From JALZCH01 sp036400075 (GTDB lineage: Bacteria; Acidobacteriota; Blastocatellia; Pyrinomonadales; Pyrinomonadaceae), in the NCBI GenBank assembly GCA_036400075.1, contig DASWLV010000081.1:24510-88509 (forward strand): DNA of 64,000 bases. The letters are read 5' to 3'. Below are positions 41,870-51,664 of the stretch, in pieces. Positions within the stretch are counted from its first letter, which is position 1, and every line of letters begins with the position of its first letter. The notes beneath the pieces were generated by a model. The model saw nothing but the letters and a program-made list of their open reading frames with translations, was not told the DNA's origin and made no database searches. A program made the translations under genes and the position numbers.

Positions 41870-44091
41870 CTCTTTGTCATTCTGATTATCGTGCCGTCGT
41901 CGGTGCGGATGAATTCCACTTCGTCCATCAAGCGGCGAATCAAGCGCAGCCCTAATCCGCGTCTGCCGGTCGGATCTTCCTCCGGTTTGCTGCCGTTTAA
42001 TTTTTCCGGCGGAATCTGCAAACCGCGATTTGAAATCGTAATCACAAGTTCGTCGGCTTGCATCTCGAATTTTTGATGAATTTTGCGGTCGGGACTCAAA
42101 CTGTGTTCGGCGGCGTTGATGCAGGCTTCGATCAGCGCGGTTTTGATTTGATTGATCGCCGCCGTTTTAAAACCGTATTTTCGGGCAAAGTCTTCCGCCG
42201 CCTGTGCTGAAATCAATTCGGTGTCGCCGCCCATCGGCATAATCAATTCAAACTCGTTTCCCTTTTCTCTCCCGGTCGAAACTAATTCCGCTTCCAGCAT
42301 TTCGGCTAACAATTCAACTTGTCTCCGGCTCGACGAAAACGCGCCGCGCGCATCCAAAAGCCGGGACGCTTCTTCGGAAAAACCTTCGGGCGCGACGAGC
42401 CAGAACTGAGCGCGCCGGAAATTGCAGAAAACCGCGACAGCTTCTAAGCGGTCGAGCCAAAATTCGGTTAATTCCGCGGTCGCTTCTAATTTCGATTCGA
42501 TTTCCGCCGCAATCCAGACAATCTGGCTGTCGTCTCGGTAATGCCCGCTCTTGAAACCCACCGCGACCGCGGAGCGCTCTCGTTCCGCGATGCGTTCAAT
42601 CTGCGGGTAAAACTCTGCGCAATTCGCAGCGAAAACAATTTGCGGCAAAACGTTTTTTTCGATTTCGCCCGCCAGATTTTCGCGAACGAGCCTGTCGTCT
42701 TCGCCCTTGTAAAATCGCTGAAACCGATTGTAATCAAACAAAACCGTCGGAATTTCCTGCAAATTAAAATTCTGCAAAAGCCGGCGCAAACCGAGCGCCG
42801 ACGAGCGGCGATAAAATCGCGCCATCGTTTCCGGCGCGCGTTTGAGCGCCGTCGCCAGAGTTTCGGCAACTACGAGCGAGCGCGGCTCGTTTTTGATTTC
42901 CAAACGATAACGCGCCGTTACGTAATCACGCGCAATTTCCGCTCTTTCCGCCGTTTCCACGACGCTCGAATCAACGCGGACGATTTCATTTAAATGCAGA
43001 GCGCGCATAATCCGATAGAACTCTTCTGTTTCAACCGCGACTCGATTTTGCCAAAACTCGATTGAAGATTTGTTCGCCTCGCCATCAAAAGCATTTTTCA
43101 AGACATTTAAAATCTCGCGTTGCGTCTCCGGATTCGGCGCAATGCGCTCGAAAATCTGGTTGAAATAACGGCGCGTTCTTCCGCCCAAAATCTCCGCCGC
43201 GTAAACCTGCTCGCAGCGCCGGAAACTGTCCAAATCAACGCGGCGGTCGCGCGCCGATAAAATCAAATTAGTAATAAAAGCCGGATTTGCGTTGAGCTGC
43301 TGAACAATCAAATCTCTGGTTTGTTCGTTAGTTTTAACCGCATATTTGGCGGCGAGCTTCTCAACCAGCAAACCGGCATCGGTCGGAGAAAGCGGCGGCA
43401 GATTTAAAACTATCGCATTTTCCAAATTCGCGCCGCCGTTTTGCAGCGCGTCCAACAAAAACCGCCGCCGCCCGCCGATAACGAACCGGGCGGTCGAACG
43501 CGCGTAAATCTGCTTTATTTCATTGATTAAATCTTCATTCGCCTCGTGAAAATCATCGAAAATCACAAAACACGGCGCGCTCTGTGCCGCCGCGCGTAGC
43601 GGCGCGGCGAAAGCTTGCCTGACCAAAGCTCCCGAATCGCCGCTTTGCGATTCATCTTCATAAGCAAAAATTAAACGATCAATCCACGCTCCGTCGGTTG
43701 GCGAAGCAAGCCGCGCAATCTCGGCAAGCTCAAGCGCGGCGTCTAGCAATTTCGCGTCTTTGCGGCGAAATGCGACAGCTTGCTGCAAAAATGTCTGCAA
43801 AAAACGACGCGCCGCCGTTTCCGCCGTTTCGTTTGTCTGAAAAGCAAAATAAATTGGAAAAACGTTTGATTCTTCGGCGAAAAGTCGGTCGTAAACCTGC
43901 CGCAAAAGCTCGGACGCGCCCGCCGCCGGAGCCGACAAAACGAGCAAGCCGCTCGCCTTTTCGTCTTTTCCGGCGCGCGCGAAACGCAAGATTTCGTCCT
44001 GCTCGCGCTCGCGTCCGACAAAATCCGCAGCCGCGATTCGGCTCAAAATTTGTCGGATGTCGGCAGATTTTACATTTTTCCGTTCAGACAT
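41863..44091 (-). CDS. Degenerate AAA/STAND-like ATPase fused to an RsbW-like HATPase domain
   Basis: 742 residues from ATG 44091 (TTG 44115, three bases after the GGDEF stop, is a good alternative). N-terminus VGREREQDEILRFARAG begins an AAA/MalT-like module with Walker B CFVIFDDFHEAN, but the Walker A position reads LSAPAAGASELLRQ, with no GKT/S, so ATP binding there is doubtful. A ~250-residue helical middle follows. The last ~100 residues are a GHKL ATPase of anti-sigma kinase type: N-box IEACINAAEHS, G1 as ISNRGLQIP, G2 GRRGLGLRLIRRL. It likely phosphorylates the STAS protein encoded next. The stop codon lies inside a heptamer repeat. Confidence 0.85.
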   Translation of the reverse strand: MSERKNVKSADIRQILSRIAAADFVGREREQDEILRFARAGKDEKASGLLVLSAPAAGASELLRQVYDRLFAEESNVFPIYFAFQTNETAETAARRFLQTFLQQAVAFRRKDAKLLDAALELAEIARLASPTDGAWIDRLIFAYEDESQSGDSGALVRQAFAAPLRAAAQSAPCFVIFDDFHEANEDLINEIKQIYARSTARFVIGGRRRFLLDALQNGGANLENAIVLNLPPLSPTDAGLLVEKLAAKYAVKTNEQTRDLIVQQLNANPAFITNLILSARDRRVDLDSFRRCEQVYAAEILGGRTRRYFNQIFERIAPNPETQREILNVLKNAFDGEANKSSIEFWQNRVAVETEEFYRIMRALHLNEIVRVDSSVVETAERAEIARDYVTARYRLEIKNEPRSLVVAETLATALKRAPETMARFYRRSSALGLRRLLQNFNLQEIPTVLFDYNRFQRFYKGEDDRLVRENLAGEIEKNVLPQIVFAANCAEFYPQIERIAERERSAVAVGFKSGHYRDDSQIVWIAAEIESKLEATAELTEFWLDRLEAVAVFCNFRRAQFWLVAPEGFSEEASRLLDARGAFSSSRRQVELLAEMLEAELVSTGREKGNEFELIMPMGGDTELISAQAAEDFARKYGFKTAAINQIKTALIEACINAAEHSLSPDRKIHQKFEMQADELVITISNRGLQIPPEKLNGSKPEEDPTGRRGLGLRLIRRLMDEVEFIRTDDGTIIRMTKRK

Positions 44092-44118
44092 ATTTTCATG
44101 CGGCAATTTGTTCAATTC

Positions 44119-46368
44119 TTACGAAAGCGCTCCGTTTCCGTTGCCGTAAATCTGGATGTTGTTTCGTCCAGCATTTTTCGCCGCGTAGAGAGCCTGATCG
44201 GCGGCTTTGATAATCAATTCCGGCGTATCGAGCTGCGGCGAAAAAGACGCGATTCCGATGCTGATCGTCACTTTGTCGTGCGGGAAAACGGTCGCTTCGA
44301 TTCGCCGCCGGATTCTTTCGGCAATCGGTTTTGCTTCGCTTTGCGTGGTTTGCGGCAAAAGAATCGAAAATTCTTCGCCGCCGTAACGCGCCGCAATATC
44401 TGCGCCTCGCAAAGCGGCTCGCAGGGAATTTGCCACGATCCGCAAAGCCTCGTCGCCAGCCTGATGACCGTTTAAATCGTTGTAGCGTTTGAAAAAATCA
44501 ACGTCAATCATCATAAAGCTGAGCGGAAAACCGTGTCGCTGCGAACGCAATACTTCTTCTTCAAGACGCTTTTCGAGATAACGGCGATTCGGCAAGCCGG
44601 TCAGCGCGTCGGTAATCGAAGCCGTTTCAAATTCGCCCGCTTTTTGATGCAAACGGGCGCGGTCAACTTCAAACGCAATTTGCGGCGCGATAGCTTCAAG
44701 AAGCTGCAAATCGGTTTCATCGAAAATTACTCCTCCGCTTTTTTCAGTCAAATTTAAAACTCCGACCGCTCTTCCGCCGATTGTCAAAGGCAAAATCAAA
44801 AACGAGCTTGATTGATAATCACGTTGTTCAACGGGCGGCAAATTTAAATGCGAAACATCGCCGACCAGAATCGGCATATTTTCCTGAAAGACGCGAAAAG
44901 CAATTCGCTCGCCCAAATTTGCGGTTTCGTTTTTGATTTCTTCAGCTTGCGCGCCGGTTGCCGCAACCCCTCGCAAAACCTGTTCGTTTTCGTCGAAAAA
45001 AAGCAGCGATGCGCGTTCCGCTCCGACTAGTGCCGCGCAGTTTTCGACGAGCGCATCGAGAAAGTTTTCCGGTTCGGCGTTTTGCAAATCGGAATTAAAT
45101 TTCTTAATTGCGGCTTGCAAACGAATGCGCTGCTCGACATCTTCGCGGAGCCGCAAAACTTCGAGCGGCAAAGCGATTTCGGTTAGAAAATCGGATAAGC
45201 GGCGACTAATTTTTTCGTCGAGCGTTCCGTCTGCAACCACAATCGCGGCGCGAATTTCGCCGATGCTCGAAACGACTGGGAAAAGCTCGATTTCTTCGCC
45301 CGTGTTTTTGTTTTCGAGACGAAGCGAAGCTCGGTTTTCAGCCGCTTGCTTTATAAGCTCGTCGCTCGGCTTTAAATTAATTCGTCCGATGTCGCCGCCG
45401 AACTTTTCGCCTTTTTGAAGCAGCGTTTTGAAATGTTGCCCGCGTTGTTCGAGCCAAGCCAAGCTCTCAAAACCAAAAGTTTCTGTAATAAATTCGGCGG
45501 TTGCGGCAGCGGCGGCGAGATAGTTTTGTCGCAAAGCCGCGCCTGATTTTTCGCGCCACGCGCGCACCGTTTCAGCGGTCAAATCAATAACCGGATTTTG
45601 AGATTTTGCTTCATTAATCTTTTCAACCGGTTTTGCCTCGCGTTCAGGCTCGGAAATTGTTTCGTCCTCGTCAAGAAACAAGATTTCCTCAGAATCAGGT
45701 TCCGGCGTGTCAAGCTCTAAAACGTCGTTTTCCGTTTCGGCAAATTCATCGGACGCCGATTCGGGCAAAACAATTGTTTCTTCGTCGCTAAATTCCGGCG
45801 GCGTTTTGGTCAGAGCCGACAAAGCGGCGCGTTCTTCCGCGCTCAAATTTTGCAAACGAGCGGCTAATTTCTCCAAATCTTCGAGCGAGCCGGAAAGATT
45901 GATGTTTTCAAACAACTCGATCTCCGGCAGATTTTGCCAATCGCCGAGAAAAATCCGCTCGGTCAGATCGCGGTAATCCGAAGTTTGTAAAAAAGTTCTC
46001 CCGACAATCGCAACAAGCGGTTTTTCTTCGGTTTCAAGCGGCGCGGCAACGCAATAAAGCCCTGCGTGACAGCGGTAATTGACGGCTTTTCCGGCTTCAA
46101 TCGCTTTTTGAAACGCCGCTCCGCAAAACGGCTCGCAGCGCTCCGCGTGTGTGACGGAAGATTGAACGACGCGGCAAATCGAATTATTGTTGGAAACGGC
46201 AAGCGCCGGGGGCTGGTGTCCTTCGACGACAAGCACGGACAAACCGGCGCGTTCTGCCAGCGCATCCTGCGTTTTCTGCCAGGGTTGTCCCTCGGTTTGT
46301 TTTTCTTTGGTTTCTTCCATTTCTGCCGTTGATATTATCGCTGTATTGACTGAATTCTGAAAATACAC
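44119..46368 (-). CDS. PocR-GAF diguanylate cyclase
   Basis: 749 residues starting at GTG 46368, which has AGAGG six to eight bases before it. Residues ~30-160 match a PocR sensory domain with conserved cysteines (RCEPFCGAAFQKAIEAG, NYRCHAGLYCVAAPL). A long acidic linker (DELDTPEPDSEEILFLDEDE) leads to two GAF-like segments (~260-410 and ~420-570; LVENCAALVGAERASLLFFDE). GGDEF spans ~580-745: DALTGLPNRRYLEKRL, active site GGEEF 663-667, and the inhibitory RxxD at 654-657 (RGAD). It makes c-di-GMP, probably with product inhibition. It is first in the run GGDEF, ATPase-HATPase, STAS, HD-GYP, Uma2. Confidence 0.93.
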   Translation of the reverse strand: MYFQNSVNTAIISTAEMEETKEKQTEGQPWQKTQDALAERAGLSVLVVEGHQPPALAVSNNNSICRVVQSSVTHAERCEPFCGAAFQKAIEAGKAVNYRCHAGLYCVAAPLETEEKPLVAIVGRTFLQTSDYRDLTERIFLGDWQNLPEIELFENINLSGSLEDLEKLAARLQNLSAEERAALSALTKTPPEFSDEETIVLPESASDEFAETENDVLELDTPEPDSEEILFLDEDETISEPEREAKPVEKINEAKSQNPVIDLTAETVRAWREKSGAALRQNYLAAAAATAEFITETFGFESLAWLEQRGQHFKTLLQKGEKFGGDIGRINLKPSDELIKQAAENRASLRLENKNTGEEIELFPVVSSIGEIRAAIVVADGTLDEKISRRLSDFLTEIALPLEVLRLREDVEQRIRLQAAIKKFNSDLQNAEPENFLDALVENCAALVGAERASLLFFDENEQVLRGVAATGAQAEEIKNETANLGERIAFRVFQENMPILVGDVSHLNLPPVEQRDYQSSSFLILPLTIGGRAVGVLNLTEKSGGVIFDETDLQLLEAIAPQIAFEVDRARLHQKAGEFETASITDALTGLPNRRYLEKRLEEEVLRSQRHGFPLSFMMIDVDFFKRYNDLNGHQAGDEALRIVANSLRAALRGADIAARYGGEEFSILLPQTTQSEAKPIAERIRRRIEATVFPHDKVTISIGIASFSPQLDTPELIIKAADQALYAAKNAGRNNIQIYGNGNGALS

Positions 46369-46950
46369 TTTTATCCCTCTCGAAAAAAACTGTTCGGATT
46401 TGGTGAACTTTATTGCTGCTACACTCGGTTAAATACGCCGAATCAGTCGTTGTTTTCAATAAATTTAATGTCAGGCTGGAAGCAGGGAAATTAGAACCGC
46501 CGAGACACTAAAGACGCTATTTTTTTTATAAAAAATTCCAGGATTCTGTAATTCCCATCTAACCTCTCATTATTGTCCTCTGCGGGGTTAGTTATTTTGA
46601 CAGCGAGCATGGACGCTCTGAAATAATTGCGCCGCAAGTTAAGGCTGGCGGCTGAACGATTGGAGCAAGCTGGAAGAAAAATTATTTTGATTTTTTCGAG
46701 TGCTTAGGGTTAATTCGTCTATCACGAAGTTTAAGCCGGATGCCGCGCAGCATTTTTGCTTCTTGAGTGCTTATTCCGCCCGAAACGATGTTGTATCGAA
46801 AGATTCAATAATATTTTAATTAGTGTGTGGCTGTACAATTAGGAGTATCAAAAATGAATATTCTTTTTCGATACTCCTAATTTTGTCTCTCTTATATGAT
46901 TTAATTAAGATAAACGCAAAATTCACAAATTGAAGAAAGTATTTGACTAC
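46369..46950. other. AT-rich spacer with a terminator-like hairpin
   Basis: 582 bp without a gene. At 46837-46882 is a 13-bp stem AATTAGGAGTATC / GATACTCCTAATT with an inner AAAAA/TTTTT pair, past the stop of the CNNM gene and so probably its terminator, though the T-tract on the minus strand is poor. Around 46498 there are GCCGAGACACTAAAGACGC words of low complexity. Nothing else recognised. Confidence 0.5.
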
Positions 46951-48264
46951 TTAAATTACCTTATCTTCCATCGGCGATACTATTACTTTCACAATTCGAT
47001 TACGCTGCATTTCTGCAACTAAAAAGCGATATCCCCGCCATTCAAAACTCTCTCCGGCACTTGGCACTCTGCCTAAATGTGTCAGCACAAATCCGGCGAT
47101 AGTTTCATATTGACCGCGTTCACTATTTGGCAATTCTTTCAATTTCAACGCTTCCGTAAACTCATCTACTGCGGTGCGCCCGTCAAATATAAAAGAGCCG
47201 TCTTTTTGTTCGATGATGCCGTTATCTGATCTAATGCCTGCGTTAGTCGCTAATTCTCCCACAATAGCTTCGAGAACATCATTCATCGTTATGAGTCCCT
47301 CGGTTGCGCCAAACTCATCAATGATAATAGCTAGATGAGTATGAGAGTTTTTAAATTTTTCCAGTAGCTCTAAAGCAGTAATCGTCTCCGGCACATAAAG
47401 CGGTTTCTGAATAGCGCGCTCTATGTTGAACGCCTCTCCGTTTATGAACTGTTTGAGCAAATATTTAGCAGCAACATATCCAATGATATTATCAACCGTG
47501 CCGCGACCAACCGGAAAACGTGAAAAAGTAGATTCGTTTATCGTATTTTGAACTGCTTCCGCCGAACTCTCAATGTTAATCCAACAGATTTCAAGGCGCG
47601 GTGTCATCAAAGCGGTAATTCGCTGGTCTCCCAAATGAATCACGCTTTCAATCAAGTCCTGCTCTGTTTCTTCAAAAACACCGGCTTCCGTTCCCTGTGC
47701 AATCATTCCTTTGATTTCATCATCGGTAATCGGCGGATCAACTACGGCGTGAACTTTAAAGAATCGGAGAATCAAGCCGGTTGGCGCGCTCAAAAACCAG
47801 ACGATAGGTGAAGCGACAAGCGAGATGAATCGCATCGGACGGGCGACAAATGAGGCAATTCTTTCCGGGTAATTAAGAGCGATGCTTTTCGGAATCAATT
47901 CACCGACCACCACGGAAAAATAAGTAATGATGGAAACAACAATCACGAAGCTGATTGTTTCTGCAAAAGTTTCAGAGAATGAAGCGGACTGAAATAGTTG
48001 GGTCAAATAAACGGCTATTCCGGCACCGCCAAAAGCACCGGCGAGAACACCGACGAGGGTAATTCCGATTTGCACGGTAGAGAGAAAATTATCAGGTGCA
48101 GCGGCTAATTCAAGCGCAGCCTGCGCTCCTTTGTCGCCATCTTCGGCTCGACGCTGAAGGCGCAATTTGCGTGCGGAAACAACCGCCAGCTCAGACATCG
48201 AGAACGTGCCGTTAATTAACAAAAGAACAACAATCAAAAGAACCTCTAAAACTAAATACTCCAT
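46951..48264 (-). CDS. CNNM/CorC (HlyC/CorC-family) membrane protein with CBS pair
   Basis: 437 residues from ATG 48264, with GGA ten bases upstream. DUF21 membrane domain ~1-195 with about four hydrophobic segments (LVLEVLLIVVLLLINGTFS, TVQIGITLVGVLAGAFGG, FVIVVSIITYFSVVVGELIP). The CBS pair spans ~210-330 (DQRITALMTPRLEICWI, THLAIIIDEFGATEGLITMN) and the CorC_HlyC domain ~345-430 (FEWRGYRFLVAEMQRNRIV). Family members are linked to Mg/Co export or resistance. The gene is more AT-rich than the genes at 37-46 kb. Confidence 0.92.
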   Translation of the reverse strand: MEYLVLEVLLIVVLLLINGTFSMSELAVVSARKLRLQRRAEDGDKGAQAALELAAAPDNFLSTVQIGITLVGVLAGAFGGAGIAVYLTQLFQSASFSETFAETISFVIVVSIITYFSVVVGELIPKSIALNYPERIASFVARPMRFISLVASPIVWFLSAPTGLILRFFKVHAVVDPPITDDEIKGMIAQGTEAGVFEETEQDLIESVIHLGDQRITALMTPRLEICWINIESSAEAVQNTINESTFSRFPVGRGTVDNIIGYVAAKYLLKQFINGEAFNIERAIQKPLYVPETITALELLEKFKNSHTHLAIIIDEFGATEGLITMNDVLEAIVGELATNAGIRSDNGIIEQKDGSFIFDGRTAVDEFTEALKLKELPNSERGQYETIAGFVLTHLGRVPSAGESFEWRGYRFLVAEMQRNRIVKVIVSPMEDKVI

Positions 48265-48277
48265 TTTATAATTTTCC

Positions 48278-48592
48278 GTGCATGGCAACCTTAAATCAAT
48301 TGTAACCGCTCAAACTTTACGAATTTTCAGAACCGTGTTTTGTACAATTGAAAAAGTTTATCTCAGCGACTTACGCGCCAAAACATACGGCGATACCGCG
48401 ATTGTAGCTTACCAGCCGGAAATGAGCGGTCTGCACAAAGGCGCAAAGTTCAGTCAGAAAGCCAGCGTTACCGGCGTTTGGAAGAAAGAAGGCGAAAGAT
48501 GGCAGTTGGGGGCGTTTTTGAAACAAGAAAAATTAGGCAAACCAGATACATTGACTGATAAAAAAATAGCTTCCTGCCATTATTATAAATAA
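48278..48592 (+). pseudogene. 3' half of a DUF4440/SnoaL-like gene
   Basis: The frame from GTG 48278 ends TAA 48592. Residues from ~25 onward, VYLSDLRAKTYGDTAIVAY then ASVTGVWKKEGERWQLGAF, match the C-terminal half of a DUF4440 (NTF2-like) protein. The first helix and half of the cone are missing and the codons before VYLS are not family-like. The head of the frame overlaps the CNNM leader. Probably a truncated relic. Confidence 0.6.
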
Positions 48593-48958
48593 TCTAATGC
48601 ATAATCTTTCAATGCGTTGAAGTTAGTTTAAGCCCTACGATACCTATAACAATTAACAGAACACAAGTTCTACTCTTAATAAACGGAGAGTTTTCGATGT
48701 CTGAGCTAACGATTATCAGTTATGTTTATACTTTGATTTAGTTTGATTGTAATTGTCTGGATAAGATAGGTTCTGAAGATTTCGCACACATTTCGCACAC
48801 AAACTTATAAAATTTAGAAATTTCTTGAATAACTCATTTACACTTCTCTACCAATGTTCATTGATAAAAGCGGTGTCTCTTTTGCCTGCTTTTTCGTATT
48901 ACCATTATTTTCTAATAAGTGATAAATTTCCCTTTGCAAATTCCTGCGAATGTGCCTT
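48593..48958. other. Spacer holding identical tandem 11-mers and the left direct repeat
   Basis: AT-rich, no gene. At 48779-48800 the 11-mer ATTTCGCACAC is repeated exactly twice, and 48789-48809 reads CATTTCGCACACAAA then CTTATA, which matches 53529-53549 at 20 of 21 positions. Confidence 0.7.
48789..48809 (+). repeat. Direct repeat, left copy (TTTCGCACACAAA)
   Basis: CATTTCGCACACAAA plus CTTATA. Together with 53529-53549 it brackets 4.7 kb containing the metzincin and dynamin genes. It is preceded by one more ATTTCGCACAC unit. Confidence 0.7.
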
Positions 48959-51478
48959 ATGACTAAATTCTTTTTCGCCTTTCTGTTTATGTTATCCGTC
49001 ACTTTGCCTTCGCTCGCACAAGACAAAAAACAGGAAACGCAGCAGAAAAAAACCGTTTCCGCTTTGACGGAAAAGCTGCAAAAAATTGACGGCTTCGTAC
49101 CTCTCTATCTTAACCCCGAAGACGGTAAAATCTATCTTGAAATCCCATGGTTTAACCGTGAATTTTTGTACCAGGTTTCCCTAACTACCGGAGTCGGCTC
49201 AAATCCAATAGGACTTGATCGCGGACAGCTTGGCGGCACGAAGATAGTCTATTTTGAACGCGCCGGAAACAAAGTTCTGCTGGTTCAGCCAAATTACAAT
49301 TATCGCGCTTTAAGCGACAATATAGCGGAACGTCGAGCCGTTGAGCAATCATTTGCAAAATCGGTTATCTGGGGTTTTAAAGTCGAAGCAATTGAAGGCG
49401 AAAGAGTTCTGGTTGACGCAACAGGTTTTTTGATTCGAGATGCTCACGGCGTAACGGATCGTCTGCGCGCCGCTCAACAGGGAAATTACACTTTTGACGA
49501 AAACCGCAGCGCGTTATACATCCCGAACACGAAAGGCTTTCCAAAAAATACCGAAGTCGAGGCGACAATAACCTTGGCGTCAAATTCCGATGAAGGGCGC
49601 TTAGTCACCGCGCCTACTGCGCGCCTCATAACGGTGCGCGAGCGCCATTCATTTGTCGAATTGCCGGATGATAAATATCGTCCGCGCAAATTTGATCCGC
49701 GTGTCGGAGTTAACCCAATCAGTTTTTACGATTACGCAACGGGTATCAATGAAGAGCTTGAAAAACGTTGGATTGTACGTCATCGGCTTGAGAAAAAAGA
49801 GTCTAACGCCGCAGTTTCCGAAGCGGTTAAACCGATAATTTATTACGTTGACAGCGGCGCGCCGAAGGATATTCAGGCAGCATTGATTGAAGGAGCCGCA
49901 TGGTGGAATCAGGCTTTTGAAGCCGCTGGATTTCGCAATGCGTTTCAAGTCAGAGTTCTACCTATTGACGCCGACCCGATGGATGTACGTTATAACGTAA
50001 TCAATTGGGTTCATCGCTCTACACGCGGTTGGGCTTACGGCTCAAGCGTTGTTGATCCGCGCACGGGGGAGATTATCAAAGGTGTGGTAACGCTCGATTC
50101 GCAAAGGGCGCGGCAGGATTTTCTTCTCGGCACCGGACTTGTTCCGCAGTATTCGGCAGGCGGTTTATTAAACGCGGCTTGCGATTTCGCACTGCTTCCG
50201 GACGTAGAGTATTTGATAAATTCAGCCCGGAAAAATGACGCCGAGATGATGTCAATGGCGCGTATCAGACAACTTTCCGCGCACGAAGTCGGGCATACAT
50301 TGGGGTTTGCGCATAATTTTGCCGCCAGCACTTACGGGCGCGGTTCGGTATTGGATTATCCGGCGCCAATGATTGAAATAAAAAACGGTCAGCTTGATTT
50401 TTCAAACGCTTATGCCGTGGGCATCGGCAGTTATGACAAATTTGCCGTTCGTTACGCTTACACGCAATTTCCCGCCGGCTCAGACGAAAACGCGGAATTG
50501 GAAAAAATTCTGCGTGATGGTGCGGCAAACGGAATGCTTTTTATTTCCGATTCCGATACGCGACCCGACAGCGCGGCGCACCCGCTTGCGAATCTCTGGG
50601 ATAACGGAAGTGATCCGGTCGCAATGCTCAGGCACGAAATGCAAGTCAGGCGGATCGGTTTAAATCAATTTGGTTTGCAAAATATTCCGAAGGGCGCGCC
50701 GCTCTCTCAACTCGAAAATAAATTGCTGCCGCTCTATCTTCATCATCGTTATCAGTTGCAAGCGGCTGTTAAAACGCTCGGCGGAGTTTATTACACTTAT
50801 GCCGTCAGAACCGAAAATACCGCCAACCCGCTTACGGTTCGTGAAATTGTCCCGGCTGAGCGACAGCGCGAGGCTTTGCTGGCGGTTCTCGATACTATCA
50901 AATCTGAAGAACTCGCAATATCCGACGATATTTTGAAGCTGATTCCCCCGACAGCATACGGATACAACTCAAGCCGATCTGAGCTTTTCGCCAAACGTAC
51001 TAATCCTGTTTTCGATCCGGTCGGGGCGGCGGAAATTGCTGCTGATATTGCTATCAGCGGAATGCTTGAGCCGAATCGAGCTGCGCGTTTGATAACTTTC
51101 AATGCGAGAAATAAAAATAATCCTCATTTCCGGGAAGTTGTTGATGCGTTGATTAAAACGACCTGGAAAATTCCTGAACCGCCGAATGCTTATCAGGCGA
51201 CAATTGAAAGAGCCGTGCAAAGCCTGACTGTTACGCGTTTGATGGACCTGGCAGCAAATTCTAATGCCCAGCCGCAAGTCAGGGCAACGGCAACTGGAGC
51301 CTTGCGAACGCTACAAGCAAGACTCAAGCGAGCCGCAGCAACCCCTGCCAGCGACACAACGGCGCATTATCAGGCGACGATTGATGATATCGAACGATTT
51401 TTAACTCGTCCCGACTCGCCACGTAAGCAAACTACGCCGCTTCCAAATCCACCGGGCGACCCGATTGGCGGGAATTGA
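48959..51478 (+). CDS. Secreted zinc-dependent metalloprotease (DUF5117/DUF4953, metzincin type)
   Basis: 839 residues from ATG 48959; signal peptide MTKFFFAFLFMLSVTLPSLA ends at Q. The N-terminal DUF5117-like region has KIYLEIPWFNREFLYQVSL, then GSNPIGLDRGQLGGTK and LLVQPNYNYRA. The catalytic site near residue 442 is the extended metzincin motif HEVGHTLGFAHNF, followed by SVLDYPAPMI as the likely Met-turn region. It would degrade protein outside the inner membrane. Upstream has no clear ribosome site. It sits between the direct repeats at 48789 and 53529. Confidence 0.9.
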   Translation: MTKFFFAFLFMLSVTLPSLAQDKKQETQQKKTVSALTEKLQKIDGFVPLYLNPEDGKIYLEIPWFNREFLYQVSLTTGVGSNPIGLDRGQLGGTKIVYFERAGNKVLLVQPNYNYRALSDNIAERRAVEQSFAKSVIWGFKVEAIEGERVLVDATGFLIRDAHGVTDRLRAAQQGNYTFDENRSALYIPNTKGFPKNTEVEATITLASNSDEGRLVTAPTARLITVRERHSFVELPDDKYRPRKFDPRVGVNPISFYDYATGINEELEKRWIVRHRLEKKESNAAVSEAVKPIIYYVDSGAPKDIQAALIEGAAWWNQAFEAAGFRNAFQVRVLPIDADPMDVRYNVINWVHRSTRGWAYGSSVVDPRTGEIIKGVVTLDSQRARQDFLLGTGLVPQYSAGGLLNAACDFALLPDVEYLINSARKNDAEMMSMARIRQLSAHEVGHTLGFAHNFAASTYGRGSVLDYPAPMIEIKNGQLDFSNAYAVGIGSYDKFAVRYAYTQFPAGSDENAELEKILRDGAANGMLFISDSDTRPDSAAHPLANLWDNGSDPVAMLRHEMQVRRIGLNQFGLQNIPKGAPLSQLENKLLPLYLHHRYQLQAAVKTLGGVYYTYAVRTENTANPLTVREIVPAERQREALLAVLDTIKSEELAISDDILKLIPPTAYGYNSSRSELFAKRTNPVFDPVGAAEIAADIAISGMLEPNRAARLITFNARNKNNPHFREVVDALIKTTWKIPEPPNAYQATIERAVQSLTVTRLMDLAANSNAQPQVRATATGALRTLQARLKRAAATPASDTTAHYQATIDDIERFLTRPDSPRKQTTPLPNPPGDPIGGN

Positions 51479-51545
51479 TACTTAAATTAAGTAATCGGAG
51501 AAATAAGAAATGATTCGGATGAGGGACAATTTAAAGCAAGCTTTA

Positions 51546-51580
51546 TTTTGTCCTTTGTTCATTTCAATTGTTCATTGTTG
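51546..51580. repeat. Degenerate heptamer run (TTTGTTC-like)
   Basis: Heptamers TTTTGTC, CTTTGTT, CATTTCA, ATTGTTC, ATTGTTG in the spacer between metzincin and dynamin genes. Degenerate, no inverted partner. Confidence 0.4.
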
Positions 51581-51664
51581 GTATTCCATATATAAATACC
51601 TACTTAGGCGGTAGTGTTAAAAATATTTCCGATTAAACAGGCAAAATCTCTGTAAAATCAGTTT

